Assembly (NCBI RefSeq): GCF_900182595.1
Contig: NZ_FXTN01000004.1
Coordinates: forward strand, 62,001 to 126,000
Source of the DNA: Pedobacter westerhofensis
GTDB taxonomy: Bacteria; Bacteroidota; Bacteroidia; Sphingobacteriales; Sphingobacteriaceae
DNA length: 64,000 nucleotides
Direction of reading: 5' to 3'
This document shows positions 33,791-42,372 of the stretch, piece after piece. Under the pieces are notes generated by a model that worked only from the letters and a program-made list of their open reading frames with translations, had not been told where the DNA came from and searched no databases. A program made the translations under genes and the position numbers. The first letter of the stretch is position 1; every line of letters starts with the position of its first letter.

Positions 33791-34846
33791 ATGGAAGAAT
33801 TAAAGAGTAATACGGAGCATCAGTCATCGGATGCTATATCTGCTAATTCATCGTATTCGACAGATATCAGGGCTATCAATGAAATGATTCAGCGTGAAAG
33901 TGCCTTTGTTGACCTTCTGAAAATGGAGATGGATAAGGTGATCGTTGGTCAGAAATATATGGTAGAACGCCTCCTGATTGGTTTACTTGCTGATGGACAT
34001 ATTTTGCTGGAAGGTGTTCCGGGTTTGGCGAAAACCCTGGCGATCAATACGCTGGCCAAAGCGATACAAGCTGATTTCAGCCGTATTCAGTTCACTCCCG
34101 ATCTTTTACCGGCGGATTTGATCGGTACGATGATCTACAATCAGAAAAAAGAAGAATTTGTGGTGAGACAGGGACCTGTATTTTCAAATTTTATCCTTGC
34201 TGATGAGATCAACCGTGCGCCGGCAAAGGTGCAGAGCGCGCTGCTTGAAGCCATGCAGGAAAGACAGGTAACGATTGGTGACCAGACCTTTCCTCTGCCA
34301 ACGCCCTTCCTGGTACTGGCTACCCAGAACCCGATCGAACAGGAGGGAACTTACCCGCTGCCGGAAGCTCAGGTTGACCGCTTTATGCTTAAAGTGGTGA
34401 TCGGCTATCCTACTAAGGAAGATGAAAAAAGAATTGTAAGAGCAAATATTGCCCCTGGCGGAATGTTAAAGCCTAACGCTATAGTACATCCTGATGATAT
34501 CATCCGGGCTCGTAAAGTAGTGAAAGAAGTGTATATGGATGAAAAGATTGAACAGTATATAATTGATATTGTGTTTGCCACGCGCTTCCCGGATCAGTAT
34601 AAACTGGATAATTATAAAAACCTGATCAGTTTTGGGGCTTCGCCAAGAGCAAGTATCAACCTGGCACTGGCATCAAAGGCTTACGCTTTTATCAAAAGGA
34701 GGGGATATGTGATCCCTGAAGATGTAAGAGCAATTTGTCATGATGTCCTCAGGCACCGTATAGGCTTAACTTATGAGGCTGAAGCAGAAAATATGACCAC
34801 TGAAGATATCATTACAGGGATATTAAACGCTGTAGAAGTACCTTAA
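33791..34846 (+). CDS. MoxR-family AAA+ ATPase of the Bat operon
   Basis: A 351-residue cytoplasmic AAA+ chaperone-like ATPase. Walker A is EGVPGLAKT near residues 74-82, Walker B ILADEINRAP at about 135-144, sensor 1 ATQNPIEQEG, and the MoxR segment FMLKVVIGYP follows. MoxR proteins work with von Willebrand factor A proteins as activators or metal chelatase-like remodelers, and here they head the Bat genes. It begins behind a clear promoter with a short leader, and DUF58, BatA and BatB follow in order. Confidence 0.93.
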   Translation: MEELKSNTEHQSSDAISANSSYSTDIRAINEMIQRESAFVDLLKMEMDKVIVGQKYMVERLLIGLLADGHILLEGVPGLAKTLAINTLAKAIQADFSRIQFTPDLLPADLIGTMIYNQKKEEFVVRQGPVFSNFILADEINRAPAKVQSALLEAMQERQVTIGDQTFPLPTPFLVLATQNPIEQEGTYPLPEAQVDRFMLKVVIGYPTKEDEKRIVRANIAPGGMLKPNAIVHPDDIIRARKVVKEVYMDEKIEQYIIDIVFATRFPDQYKLDNYKNLISFGASPRASINLALASKAYAFIKRRGYVIPEDVRAICHDVLRHRIGLTYEAEAENMTTEDIITGILNAVEVP

Positions 34847-34908
34847 AGCGTTGGGGCTGAATTATTCAGTATTATCATTTTAAATTAACCTGGAATCACC
34901 TCTGGATT

Positions 34909-35790
34909 ATGGCAAGAGACACCAAAGAGCTGCTGAAGAAAGTACGGAAGATTGAGATTAAAACCCGCGGACTGAGCAACCACCTGTTTTCGGGCGAGTA
35001 CCATTCTGCCTTTAAGGGAAGAGGTATGGCCTTCAATGAAGTGCGTGAGTACCAGGCAGGGGACGAAATCAGAACGATCGACTGGAATGTGACGGCGCGT
35101 TTTAATCATCCTTATGTGAAGGTTTTTGACGAGGAAAGGGAGCTTACAGTGATGTTGCTGATGGATGTGAGTGCTTCTGAAAACTTTGGTACACAGAACC
35201 AGCAGAAACAGGACCTTGCAACGGAGCTATGTGCGGTACTTGCTTTTTCGGCGATACAGAACAATGATAAGGTGGGAGTAATCTTCTTTAGTGACCGTGT
35301 CGAAAAGTTTATACCACCTAAAAAGGGCCGAAGCCATATCCTCATGATCATCAGGGAGCTGATCGATTTTAAGCCGCAAAGCAAAGGAACTGATGTAGCC
35401 GAGGCATTGCGATATTTTACCAGTGCGATCAAAAAAAAGTGTACAGCATTTATCCTGTCGGATTTTATGAGCCCCAGCTTTGAACAGCAGCTTAAACTGG
35501 CCAATAAAAAACACGATGTCATCGCTCTGCGCTTATACGATAAAACCGAGGAGGAGTTCCCTGACCTTGGACTGATCCCGGTAAAAGATGAGGAATCCGG
35601 TTTGATCTCCTGGATCAATACAGGCGATAGAGCCGTGAGGATCGCCTTTAAAGCAGAGGCACTGAAAAGAAATGCAGGCTTAAAGGATGTTTTTAGTAAA
35701 TCGGGAGTAGACTTTACGTCAATTGGCACACATGAATCTTATATTACGCCATTAAGAACATTATTTAAAAAGCGGGAACGCAAACGTTAA
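34909..35790 (+). CDS. DUF58-domain protein of the Bat operon
   Basis: A 293-residue cytoplasmic protein. The DUF58 signature EYQAGDEIRTIDWNVTARF is near residues 46-65, followed by a vWA-like region (VMLLMDVSASENFGT, with a DxSxS-type MIDAS). DUF58 proteins accompany MoxR ATPases throughout bacteria and probably form a complex with them at the membrane. It lies between moxR and the DUF4381-like gene, with 62 and 8 nt spacing, so it is cotranscribed. Confidence 0.9.
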   Translation: MARDTKELLKKVRKIEIKTRGLSNHLFSGEYHSAFKGRGMAFNEVREYQAGDEIRTIDWNVTARFNHPYVKVFDEERELTVMLLMDVSASENFGTQNQQKQDLATELCAVLAFSAIQNNDKVGVIFFSDRVEKFIPPKKGRSHILMIIRELIDFKPQSKGTDVAEALRYFTSAIKKKCTAFILSDFMSPSFEQQLKLANKKHDVIALRLYDKTEEEFPDLGLIPVKDEESGLISWINTGDRAVRIAFKAEALKRNAGLKDVFSKSGVDFTSIGTHESYITPLRTLFKKRERKR

Positions 35791-35798
35791 CAAACGAT

Positions 35799-36848
35799 AT
35801 GACCAAGCCTTTTATTCATTATATCCTGGGTTTACTGCTCTGCCTGTCCTGTTTTACCACAGGAGCGCTAGCGCAGGCGATCTCAAAGCTTGACCAGTCT
35901 GCGATCCGCATAGGGGATCAGACCAAACTGCATCTGACGGTTTACCAGCTGGCAAAGGACCAGTTTGTTTTTCCGGCTCTTGCGGATACGCTGAGCGGAG
36001 GAAAGCTGCAGGTGATCAGCAGCGGTAAGCAGGATACCATTCGCGACCAGAATGATCCCGAAAAGATTACGGTAACTAAAAGCTTCATCATCACAGGTTT
36101 CGATGCCGGTACATACACTATTCCTGCATTTGAATTCCGCGGGAAAACAGGTTCGCTGAAAAGCAGCGCGCTGAACCTGGTAGTACAATCTGTAAAGGTA
36201 GATACTACTAAAAGTATTTTCGATATTAAGCAACCGCTGGCAGTGTCTTATACTTTTGGCGACTGGATGAGGGACAACTGGCAACTGGTACTGTTCCCTT
36301 TGCTGGCTGTAGTGCTGATTGCAGCAGGTATATATTATTGGATCAGACAAAAAAAAACTCAGCCTCTGAGGGAGCTGATCGTACCTGTTTTGCCGCCACA
36401 TACGATAGCGCTGAATCAGCTTACAGCGCTGAAAGATAAAAAACTCTGGCAGCAGGAACGTGTAAAAGAATATTACAGCGAGCTGAGTGATGTGATGCGT
36501 GAATATCTTGAAAAACGATATGCGATTAAAGCGCTGGAAAAAACAACTGATGAAATTCTTGCCGGTTTAAGGCATGCTGATATCACCACTGAAAACAGGA
36601 GCATGCTTCAGCAGCTTTTAACTTTGGCCGATCTCGTGAAATTTGCAAAGGAAAAACCAGTTGCAATAGAGAATGAACGCAGTATTGAGGATGCCGTATT
36701 GTTTGTATCCAGTACAAGAAAAATGGTGACAGAAGCCCCGGGCGTTCCGCTGAATGAACAGTATTTAAGCCGTAAAGTGACAGATCAACCTGGTAATGAT
36801 CAGTCAAATCAACCAGGAGAACATAAAACCGGAGGTATAGGTGTTTAG
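35799..36848 (+). CDS. Membrane protein of the Bat operon (BatD-like N-terminus, DUF4381-like tail)
   Basis: 349 residues: signal peptide ending near GALAQ, a periplasmic beta domain (about 25-150) like the first domain of BatD, one TM helix (LVLFPLLAVVLIAAGIYYWI, about 165-185), then a cytoplasmic helical domain with KLWQQERVKEYYSELSDVMREYLEKRYAIKALEKTTDEIL, as in DUF4381/BatD-type tails. It probably links MoxR/vWA activity in the cytoplasm to the periplasm. The end overlaps the start of batA by 8 nt. Confidence 0.82.
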   Translation: MTKPFIHYILGLLLCLSCFTTGALAQAISKLDQSAIRIGDQTKLHLTVYQLAKDQFVFPALADTLSGGKLQVISSGKQDTIRDQNDPEKITVTKSFIITGFDAGTYTIPAFEFRGKTGSLKSSALNLVVQSVKVDTTKSIFDIKQPLAVSYTFGDWMRDNWQLVLFPLLAVVLIAAGIYYWIRQKKTQPLRELIVPVLPPHTIALNQLTALKDKKLWQQERVKEYYSELSDVMREYLEKRYAIKALEKTTDEILAGLRHADITTENRSMLQQLLTLADLVKFAKEKPVAIENERSIEDAVLFVSSTRKMVTEAPGVPLNEQYLSRKVTDQPGNDQSNQPGEHKTGGIGV

Positions 36849-37839
36849 TGAGATAGAATTTGCAAACCCGGGATTTTTCTGGCTGCTGCTGCTGATTCCG
36901 GCAACGGTGGCCTGGTACATCTGGCGGGAACAGAAATTACAGGGAAGCCTGAGCGTATCTGCTGTAAAAGGTTTTGCCCTGCCGGTGAAAAGTATTGTCC
37001 CACGCCTCCGGCACCTGGGGATTATCCTGAGGTCCCTGGCCTTGCTGGCGCTGATTATTGCATTGGCGCGACCGCAATCGGCATTGAGCTGGCAGAATTC
37101 TACTACCCAGGGTATTGATATTGTGATCGCTTCTGATATTTCAGGCAGTATGCTGGCCGAGGATTTTAAGCCCAACAGGCTGGAAGCCGGAAAAAATATC
37201 GCAATTGATTTTATCAAAGACCGTCCTGATGACCGGATCGGGCTGGTGATCTTTAGCGGCGAAGCCTTTACGCAATGCCCGCTGACGATTGATCATGATG
37301 TGCTGGTTAACTTGTTTGGCGCCATCAAAAATGGTATGGTGGATGATGGTACTGCAATCGGCATGGGACTGGCAACGGCCGTAAACCGGTTAAAGGACAG
37401 TGAAGCCAAAAGCAAGGTGGTGATCCTGCTGACAGATGGTTCCAATAATGCAGGTTCTATTCCGCCCGTAACCGCCGCAGAGATTGCCAAACAGTTTAAT
37501 GTGCGGGTGTATACCGTGGGAATCGGTACAAGGGGCTATGCTCCTTACCCGGTGCAAACCTCAATGGGCGTGCGGTACCAGAATATGCCGGTCGACGTGG
37601 ATGAAGGGACACTGACGAAGATTGCCCGGGTTACCGGAGGAAAATATTTCAGGGCAACAGACAATGAAAAGCTGAAGAGCATTTATGAGCAGATCGACCA
37701 GCTGGAAAAAGCTAAGATAGACGTCACGCAGTACCACGAAAAAACAGAAAGCTTTCTGCCCTTTGCGATCATTGCTCTGTGGTTATTATTAATCGAGTTT
37801 ATACTTAAAAATACTTTGCTCAAAGGGGCTTTAACATAA
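36841..37839 (+). CDS. batA: BatA: membrane-anchored von Willebrand factor A protein
   Basis: A 332-residue inner-membrane protein with a GTG start inside the preceding gene's end. Two N-terminal TMs (FFWLLLLIPATVAWYIW and LRSLALLALIIALARPQ), then a vWA domain: MIDAS DISGS at residues 99-103, the Thr/Asp ligands in DDGTAIGMG and ILLTDGSNNAG. A C-terminal TM (FAIIALWLLLIEFIL) closes it. BatA belongs to the Bacteroides aerotolerance operon and probably binds a metal-dependent partner in the periplasm under control of MoxR. Confidence 0.92.
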   Translation: MFSEIEFANPGFFWLLLLIPATVAWYIWREQKLQGSLSVSAVKGFALPVKSIVPRLRHLGIILRSLALLALIIALARPQSALSWQNSTTQGIDIVIASDISGSMLAEDFKPNRLEAGKNIAIDFIKDRPDDRIGLVIFSGEAFTQCPLTIDHDVLVNLFGAIKNGMVDDGTAIGMGLATAVNRLKDSEAKSKVVILLTDGSNNAGSIPPVTAAEIAKQFNVRVYTVGIGTRGYAPYPVQTSMGVRYQNMPVDVDEGTLTKIARVTGGKYFRATDNEKLKSIYEQIDQLEKAKIDVTQYHEKTESFLPFAIIALWLLLIEFILKNTLLKGALT

Positions 37840-37843
37840 CAAG

Positions 37844-38941
37844 ATGCTACGTTTTGCACATATAGAATTTTTGTGGGGACTGGCAGCTGTCCCCTTACTG
37901 GCGGCACTGTTTTACGCGGTAAGCAGCTGGAAGAAGAAGGCTGTAGCGCGGTTGGGCGACAGGAAAGTGGTGGATTTGATTATCCCTGAGGTATCTTTCT
38001 CCAGGCCATGGATCAAGTTTATCCTGTTTGCTGTTGCTTATGCCATGCTGGTAGTAGGCATTGCAGATCCGCGGATGGGCTCCAAACTGGAAGAAGTAAA
38101 ACAAAAAAGCGCAGACCTGATGATTTTGCTGGATGTTTCTAACAGCATGCTGGCGAAGGACATTGCACCAAGCAGGCTCGAAAATGCAAAGCGGTCTATC
38201 GCACAACTGATCGATAATTTGCACAACGACCGTATCGGTATCATCGTTTTTGCGGGCGAAGCCTATGTTCAGCTGCCTGTTACTACCGACTATTCCGCCG
38301 CAAAATTATTTTTGAACACCATCACTACCGATATGGTGCCCACGCAGGGTACAGCAATAGGTGCCGCAATCGATCTGGGCATGCGTTCTTTTGATTTCAA
38401 GAATGGTACCGGTAAAGCGATGATCGTAATCACAGATGGTGAAAACCACGAAGATGATGCTGTGGCCGCTGCAAAAAGTGCTGCGGATAAGGACGTGATG
38501 ATCAATGTGATCGGTATCGGTTCGCTGGAAGGTGCACCGGTACCTGTTTATGAAAATGGTAAAGAAACAGGCTTCCACACAGATAGCCTTGGAAAACCGG
38601 TGGTAAGCAAGCTGAATGAAGAGATGGGCAAAGAAGTTGCCATTGCCGGAAAAGGAGCATACGTAAGGGCTACGAATGCAAACAGCGGAATGGGCATTGT
38701 GATGGACCAGATTGCCAGGGTGCAGCGTAAAACGGTAGATTCCAGGAACTATAAAGATTATGAAGACCGCTTTCAGTTCTTTCTCGGCCTTGCATTTCTT
38801 TTGCTGATCGTGGAGTTCTTTATCTCTAACCGTAAAAGTTTGAGGTTAAGCAACGTGAGGTTATTTGAAGTAAAATCACCTACACCGGCGGCAGGGACAG
38901 GGCCCACGCAGAACAGGATCAATACGGGTAAAAGCAGATAG
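37844..38941 (+). CDS. batB: BatB: membrane-anchored von Willebrand factor A protein
   Basis: A 365-residue paralogue of BatA, beginning 4 nt after it. N-terminal TMs (GLAAVPLLAALFYAV, FILFAVAYAMLVVGIADPRMG), a vWA domain with MIDAS DVSNS (97-101), the TQGTAIGAAI and VITDGENHEDD motifs, a C-terminal TM (FFLGLAFLLLIVEFFI), then a basic cytoplasmic tail. In BatB the second MIDAS residues follow the DxSNS variant common in the family. It is thought to pair with BatA at the membrane. Confidence 0.92.
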   Translation: MLRFAHIEFLWGLAAVPLLAALFYAVSSWKKKAVARLGDRKVVDLIIPEVSFSRPWIKFILFAVAYAMLVVGIADPRMGSKLEEVKQKSADLMILLDVSNSMLAKDIAPSRLENAKRSIAQLIDNLHNDRIGIIVFAGEAYVQLPVTTDYSAAKLFLNTITTDMVPTQGTAIGAAIDLGMRSFDFKNGTGKAMIVITDGENHEDDAVAAAKSAADKDVMINVIGIGSLEGAPVPVYENGKETGFHTDSLGKPVVSKLNEEMGKEVAIAGKGAYVRATNANSGMGIVMDQIARVQRKTVDSRNYKDYEDRFQFFLGLAFLLLIVEFFISNRKSLRLSNVRLFEVKSPTPAAGTGPTQNRINTGKSR

Positions 38942-38995
38942 TCTTTAAACGAGGATGAATACTTTGAAAAACACATTATTACGTTAAAAAGGAAC

Positions 38996-39769
38996 ATGAA
39001 GTATTTAGTGATCATATTATTATTTTTATTACAGGGGCCGTTGCTTTTTGCTCAGCAGGGGAAGCGTTATATTAAAAAAGGTAATGATCTGTATAAACAG
39101 CAGAACTATGCCGAGGCCGAAGCTAATTACCGCAAATCGGTGGCGCAGAAAAATCAGGAGCCTCAGAAAGGCCAGCCACTGGAAGGTAATTTTAACCTGG
39201 GTGATGCCCTGTATAAACAAAAGAAATTTGCAGATGCACGCGGGCAGTTTACACAGATTGCTGAAGGTGCAAATCAAAGCAAAGCAGTAAAAGCGCAGGC
39301 TTATCATAATCTTGGCAATTCATATCTGAATGACAAAAAGCTGGAAGAAGGAATTGCGGCCTATAAAAAGGCTTTGCTGAATAATCCGAAGGATGAAGAA
39401 ACGCGCTACAATCTTGCTTACGCACAGGAGATGTTGAAAAAGCAACAGAATAAAGATAAGAAGGACAATAAAGATCAGAAAAACAAAGACAACAAAGACA
39501 ATAAGGATAACAAAGACAATAAGGACAACAAAGAGAATAAGGATAAAGACAAGGATAAAGACAAGGATAAAAAGGACCAGCCCAAGGACAATAAAGACCC
39601 TGGCAAAAAGGATCAGGGCCAGGAACCTAAACCACAGCCGGGACAGTTATCAAAAGAAGATGCACAGCGAATGCTGGATGCGATGAACAATAATGAGAAG
39701 CAGACCCAGGATAAACTGAAGAACAAGAAGTTTAAAGGGGAAAAAGTACGCGTCGCTAAAGACTGGTAA
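38996..39769 (+). CDS. batC: BatC: exported TPR protein with charged repeat tail
   Basis: 257 residues: a signal peptide (about 19 residues, cleavage near LFAQ), then TPR repeats (NYAEAEANYRKSV, KFADARGQFTQIA, YHNLGNSYLNDKKLEEGIAAYKKALLNNPKDEETRYNLAYA), then about 50 residues of Lys/Asp/Asn-rich repeats (KDNKDN) and a final helical segment (SKEDAQRMLDAMNNNEKQTQDKL). The TPRs probably mediate complex assembly with BatD/BatE. The repeat tract is intrinsically disordered and prone to slippage. Confidence 0.88.
   Translation: MKYLVIILLFLLQGPLLFAQQGKRYIKKGNDLYKQQNYAEAEANYRKSVAQKNQEPQKGQPLEGNFNLGDALYKQKKFADARGQFTQIAEGANQSKAVKAQAYHNLGNSYLNDKKLEEGIAAYKKALLNNPKDEETRYNLAYAQEMLKKQQNKDKKDNKDQKNKDNKDNKDNKDNKDNKENKDKDKDKDKDKKDQPKDNKDPGKKDQGQEPKPQPGQLSKEDAQRMLDAMNNNEKQTQDKLKNKKFKGEKVRVAKDW
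39448..39600 (+). repeat. Low-complexity Lys/Asp/Asn repeat inside batC
   Basis: Imperfect GA-rich 6-9-bp units encode KDN/KDK repeats. All units keep the reading frame. A+G rich tracts of this type are candidates for length variation by slippage. Confidence 0.75.
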
Positions 39770-39777
39770 CCGCTGTA

Positions 39778-41589
39778 ATGTATAAAAGAATGAAGACCCG
39801 ATATTATATCACACTGCTGCTGCTCCTTTGCACAAACTTTTTGTTTGCGCAGGACGCGCGGTTTACAGCATCCGTGAGTTCAACACAGGTAGGTACAGGA
39901 GAGCAGTTTGAAGTAACGTTTTCTGTAAATGGCAATGGAGACCGTTTCACGCCGCCAGACTTTAATGGATTCCAGGTACTTTCAGGCCCCAATGTATCCA
40001 ACAGTATTACTTCCATCAACGGGAATACTACAGTGAGCAATGCTTACAGCTATATCCTTGCTGCTGTGAAGGAGGGTACAATAACGATTGGTACGGCAAG
40101 TATGGTGGTCAACGGCCGCCGCCTGCAGACCAGTCCTATCCGCATGACGGTGGTAAAAGGGCAGCCGGTGCAGCAAAATAATCAGGCACAGAATGCGCCG
40201 GATAACAGCATTGCTGAAGAAGCTCCTGCGGATCTTTCCAAATCGCTTTTTATCCGCGCTGTTGCCGATCAAACCACTGTATATCAGGGCCAGCAAATCG
40301 TCCTCACTTACAGGCTATATACCAGGGTGGGGATTGTGGACAGCAGGCTTGATAAACTACCTGATCTGACGGGGTTTTGGAGCCAGGAAGTAAAAGACAA
40401 TCAGCAGCAGGCGCAGTGGCGTGTGGAAACCTATAAGGGACAGAAGTATAATGTTGCCGATGTAAGGCAAAGCATTTTGTTCGCAGAACATTCGGGAAAT
40501 ATCACGATCGACCCATTTGAAATGACTTTTATTGCCCGGGTAACTGCACCTGCCAGGGATATTATGGACCAGTTTTTTGGCTCTTATAAGGATGTGAAGT
40601 ATGCTGTGAAAAGCCCGCCGCTGGTGATCCATGTAAAACCACTGCCGGAAAATGGTAAGCCGGCAGGCTTTACCGGCGCTGTAGGTAATTTCATTATGAG
40701 CACTGATGTGGATAAAACCGAGCTGAAAGCCAACGAATCGCTTACCTACAAGGTTAAGGTTTCTGGCTCTGGCAATATCAAACTGCTGAAGGACCTGAAT
40801 GTGAACTTTCCGCCCGATTTTGAAAAGTACGATCCAAAAATCACGGATACGGTTACAGAAAGTACAAAGGGCGTTTCTGGCAGCAGGTTATATACTTTTC
40901 TTGTTATTCCCCGGCACCAGGGAGATTTTAAAATAGATCCTTTAAAGTTTTCGTATTTCAATCCCTCAACAGGCAGATATGTGGTACTGCCGGGCAAAAC
41001 ATTCAGTATCAAAGTGAACAGGGGCACTGCCGAAAGTAATGTCACTGCATTTTCTGCCGTCAATAAGGAAGATGTAAAAGTGCTGGATAAAGACATCAGG
41101 TATATCAAAACCGGAGAGCCCGGACTGAGCCGCAAAGGGGAAGGTTTTTATAGCTCTCCCTGGTATTTCCTGCTGCTTGCTGCGGGACCCCTGGCCTGTG
41201 TTGCCGCCTTTATCTATAGAAACCGGGAGCGCAGAAACAACAGTGATGTAGTAAAGGTGAAAAGCCGTAAGGCCGGAAAAGTTGCAGCGCGGCATCTGGC
41301 AATTGCAGAAAAACTGCTGGGCAACCGTAATGAATTTTACGAGGCGATATTTAAGGGCTTATATGGATATCTGAGCGACAAGCTGAATATATCTATGGCC
41401 GACCTGAACAGGGAAACGATATCCTCCGCTTTAAACAACAGAATGATTGATCAGAATCTGGTCGCTCAGCTGCTGGAAACACTGGATATCTGCGAGATGG
41501 CGCGTTATTCCCCGGTAACCTCGATGTCTGAGCAGGAGGTACTGGAGAAAGCCAAAACAATTATTAACCGTATTGAAGATGAGATTTAA
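39778..41589 (+). CDS. batD: BatD: periplasmic beta-domain protein
   Basis: A 603-residue protein with signal peptide (cleavage near FAQ), three or more immunoglobulin-like beta domains (to about 455), including RFTASVSSTQVGTGEQFEVTFSVNG and the ADQTTVYQGQQIVLTYRLYT repeat, a TM helix (SPWYFLLLAAGPLACVAAFIY, about 460-480) and a cytoplasmic helical region (NEFYEAIFKGLYGYLSDKLNISMADLN). This matches full-length BatD (oxygen tolerance). It overlaps the next start by 11 nt. It is presumed to form the periplasmic part of the Bat complex. Confidence 0.92.
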   Translation: MYKRMKTRYYITLLLLLCTNFLFAQDARFTASVSSTQVGTGEQFEVTFSVNGNGDRFTPPDFNGFQVLSGPNVSNSITSINGNTTVSNAYSYILAAVKEGTITIGTASMVVNGRRLQTSPIRMTVVKGQPVQQNNQAQNAPDNSIAEEAPADLSKSLFIRAVADQTTVYQGQQIVLTYRLYTRVGIVDSRLDKLPDLTGFWSQEVKDNQQQAQWRVETYKGQKYNVADVRQSILFAEHSGNITIDPFEMTFIARVTAPARDIMDQFFGSYKDVKYAVKSPPLVIHVKPLPENGKPAGFTGAVGNFIMSTDVDKTELKANESLTYKVKVSGSGNIKLLKDLNVNFPPDFEKYDPKITDTVTESTKGVSGSRLYTFLVIPRHQGDFKIDPLKFSYFNPSTGRYVVLPGKTFSIKVNRGTAESNVTAFSAVNKEDVKVLDKDIRYIKTGEPGLSRKGEGFYSSPWYFLLLAAGPLACVAAFIYRNRERRNNSDVVKVKSRKAGKVAARHLAIAEKLLGNRNEFYEAIFKGLYGYLSDKLNISMADLNRETISSALNNRMIDQNLVAQLLETLDICEMARYSPVTSMSEQEVLEKAKTIINRIEDEI

Positions 41590-42349
41590 AAATATCATAC
41601 CGGTTTTGTGTTTATGGACAGTGATTTTACTGCCCCTGTGCTCGTCAGCTAATGAGCAGTCAGAGGATCTGTTTACACGGGCCAATGCCTTATATGCAAA
41701 AGCACAGTACCAGCAGGCGCTGAACAGTTATCAAAAGATTATTGCAGCTGGAGAACATTCTGCGGCAGTATATTTCAATATGGGCAATGCCAATTATAAA
41801 CTGGGTGATCTTCCCTCCGCATTGCTGTATTATGAAAGGGCGCACCGGCTTTCGCCCAATGATGAAGATATCAATGCGAATATCAGGCTGGCCAATTCCA
41901 AAACCCGTGATAAAATAGAGGAGCTCCCTGAGTTTTTCCTGAGCAGATGGTGGACATCTGTGTATCTTAGCTTTTCAGCCAATGTTTTTGCTGTATGCGG
42001 TGTAGTCCTGTTGCTGGCAGCCTCTGCTTTTCTGATAGTTTACTTTTTTGCTCATCGCATAACCATTAAGAAGCCTTCATTTTTTATTGCGGTAACTTTC
42101 TTTGCGCTGGGTTTTTGTGCCATTTTTATGCTCAGCCAGCAGATCAGCTATTTTGACCAGAAACATGCGATTGTATTCAATAGTCCCGTATATGTGAAGA
42201 GCGCACCTGCAGAAACAGCGCGTGACCTGTTGCTGATACACGAAGGGGTAAAGGTTACTGTTCTTGAAGACAAGCAACAATGGCTGCGGGTAAGGCTGGC
42301 CAATGGCAGTGAGGGATGGATGAAAGCCGCTGATCTGAAAGAGATCTGA
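41579..42349 (+). CDS. batE: BatE: TPR and SH3-like membrane protein
   Basis: 256 residues from the ATG at 41579; a TTG two codons upstream is possible. Signal peptide (VLCLWTVILLPLCSSA), two TPRs (QYQQALNSYQKIIAAG, AAVYFNMGNANYKLGDLPSALLYYERA), two TMs (SANVFAVCGVVLLLAASAFLIVYFF and IAVTFFALGFCAIFML), and a C-terminal SH3b-like segment (VYVKSAPAETARDL to GSEGWMKAADL). It is the last Bat gene and is translationally coupled to batD. Confidence 0.9.
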   Translation: MRFKNIIPVLCLWTVILLPLCSSANEQSEDLFTRANALYAKAQYQQALNSYQKIIAAGEHSAAVYFNMGNANYKLGDLPSALLYYERAHRLSPNDEDINANIRLANSKTRDKIEELPEFFLSRWWTSVYLSFSANVFAVCGVVLLLAASAFLIVYFFAHRITIKKPSFFIAVTFFALGFCAIFMLSQQISYFDQKHAIVFNSPVYVKSAPAETARDLLLIHEGVKVTVLEDKQQWLRVRLANGSEGWMKAADLKEI

Positions 42350-42372
42350 TCAGCTTTTCATATTCAATTTGA

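Noticed and set aside
36804..37217. 137-codon minus-strand frame over batA
   Set aside because: It is antisense to the TM and MIDAS region of batA, and there is no independent signal for a gene.
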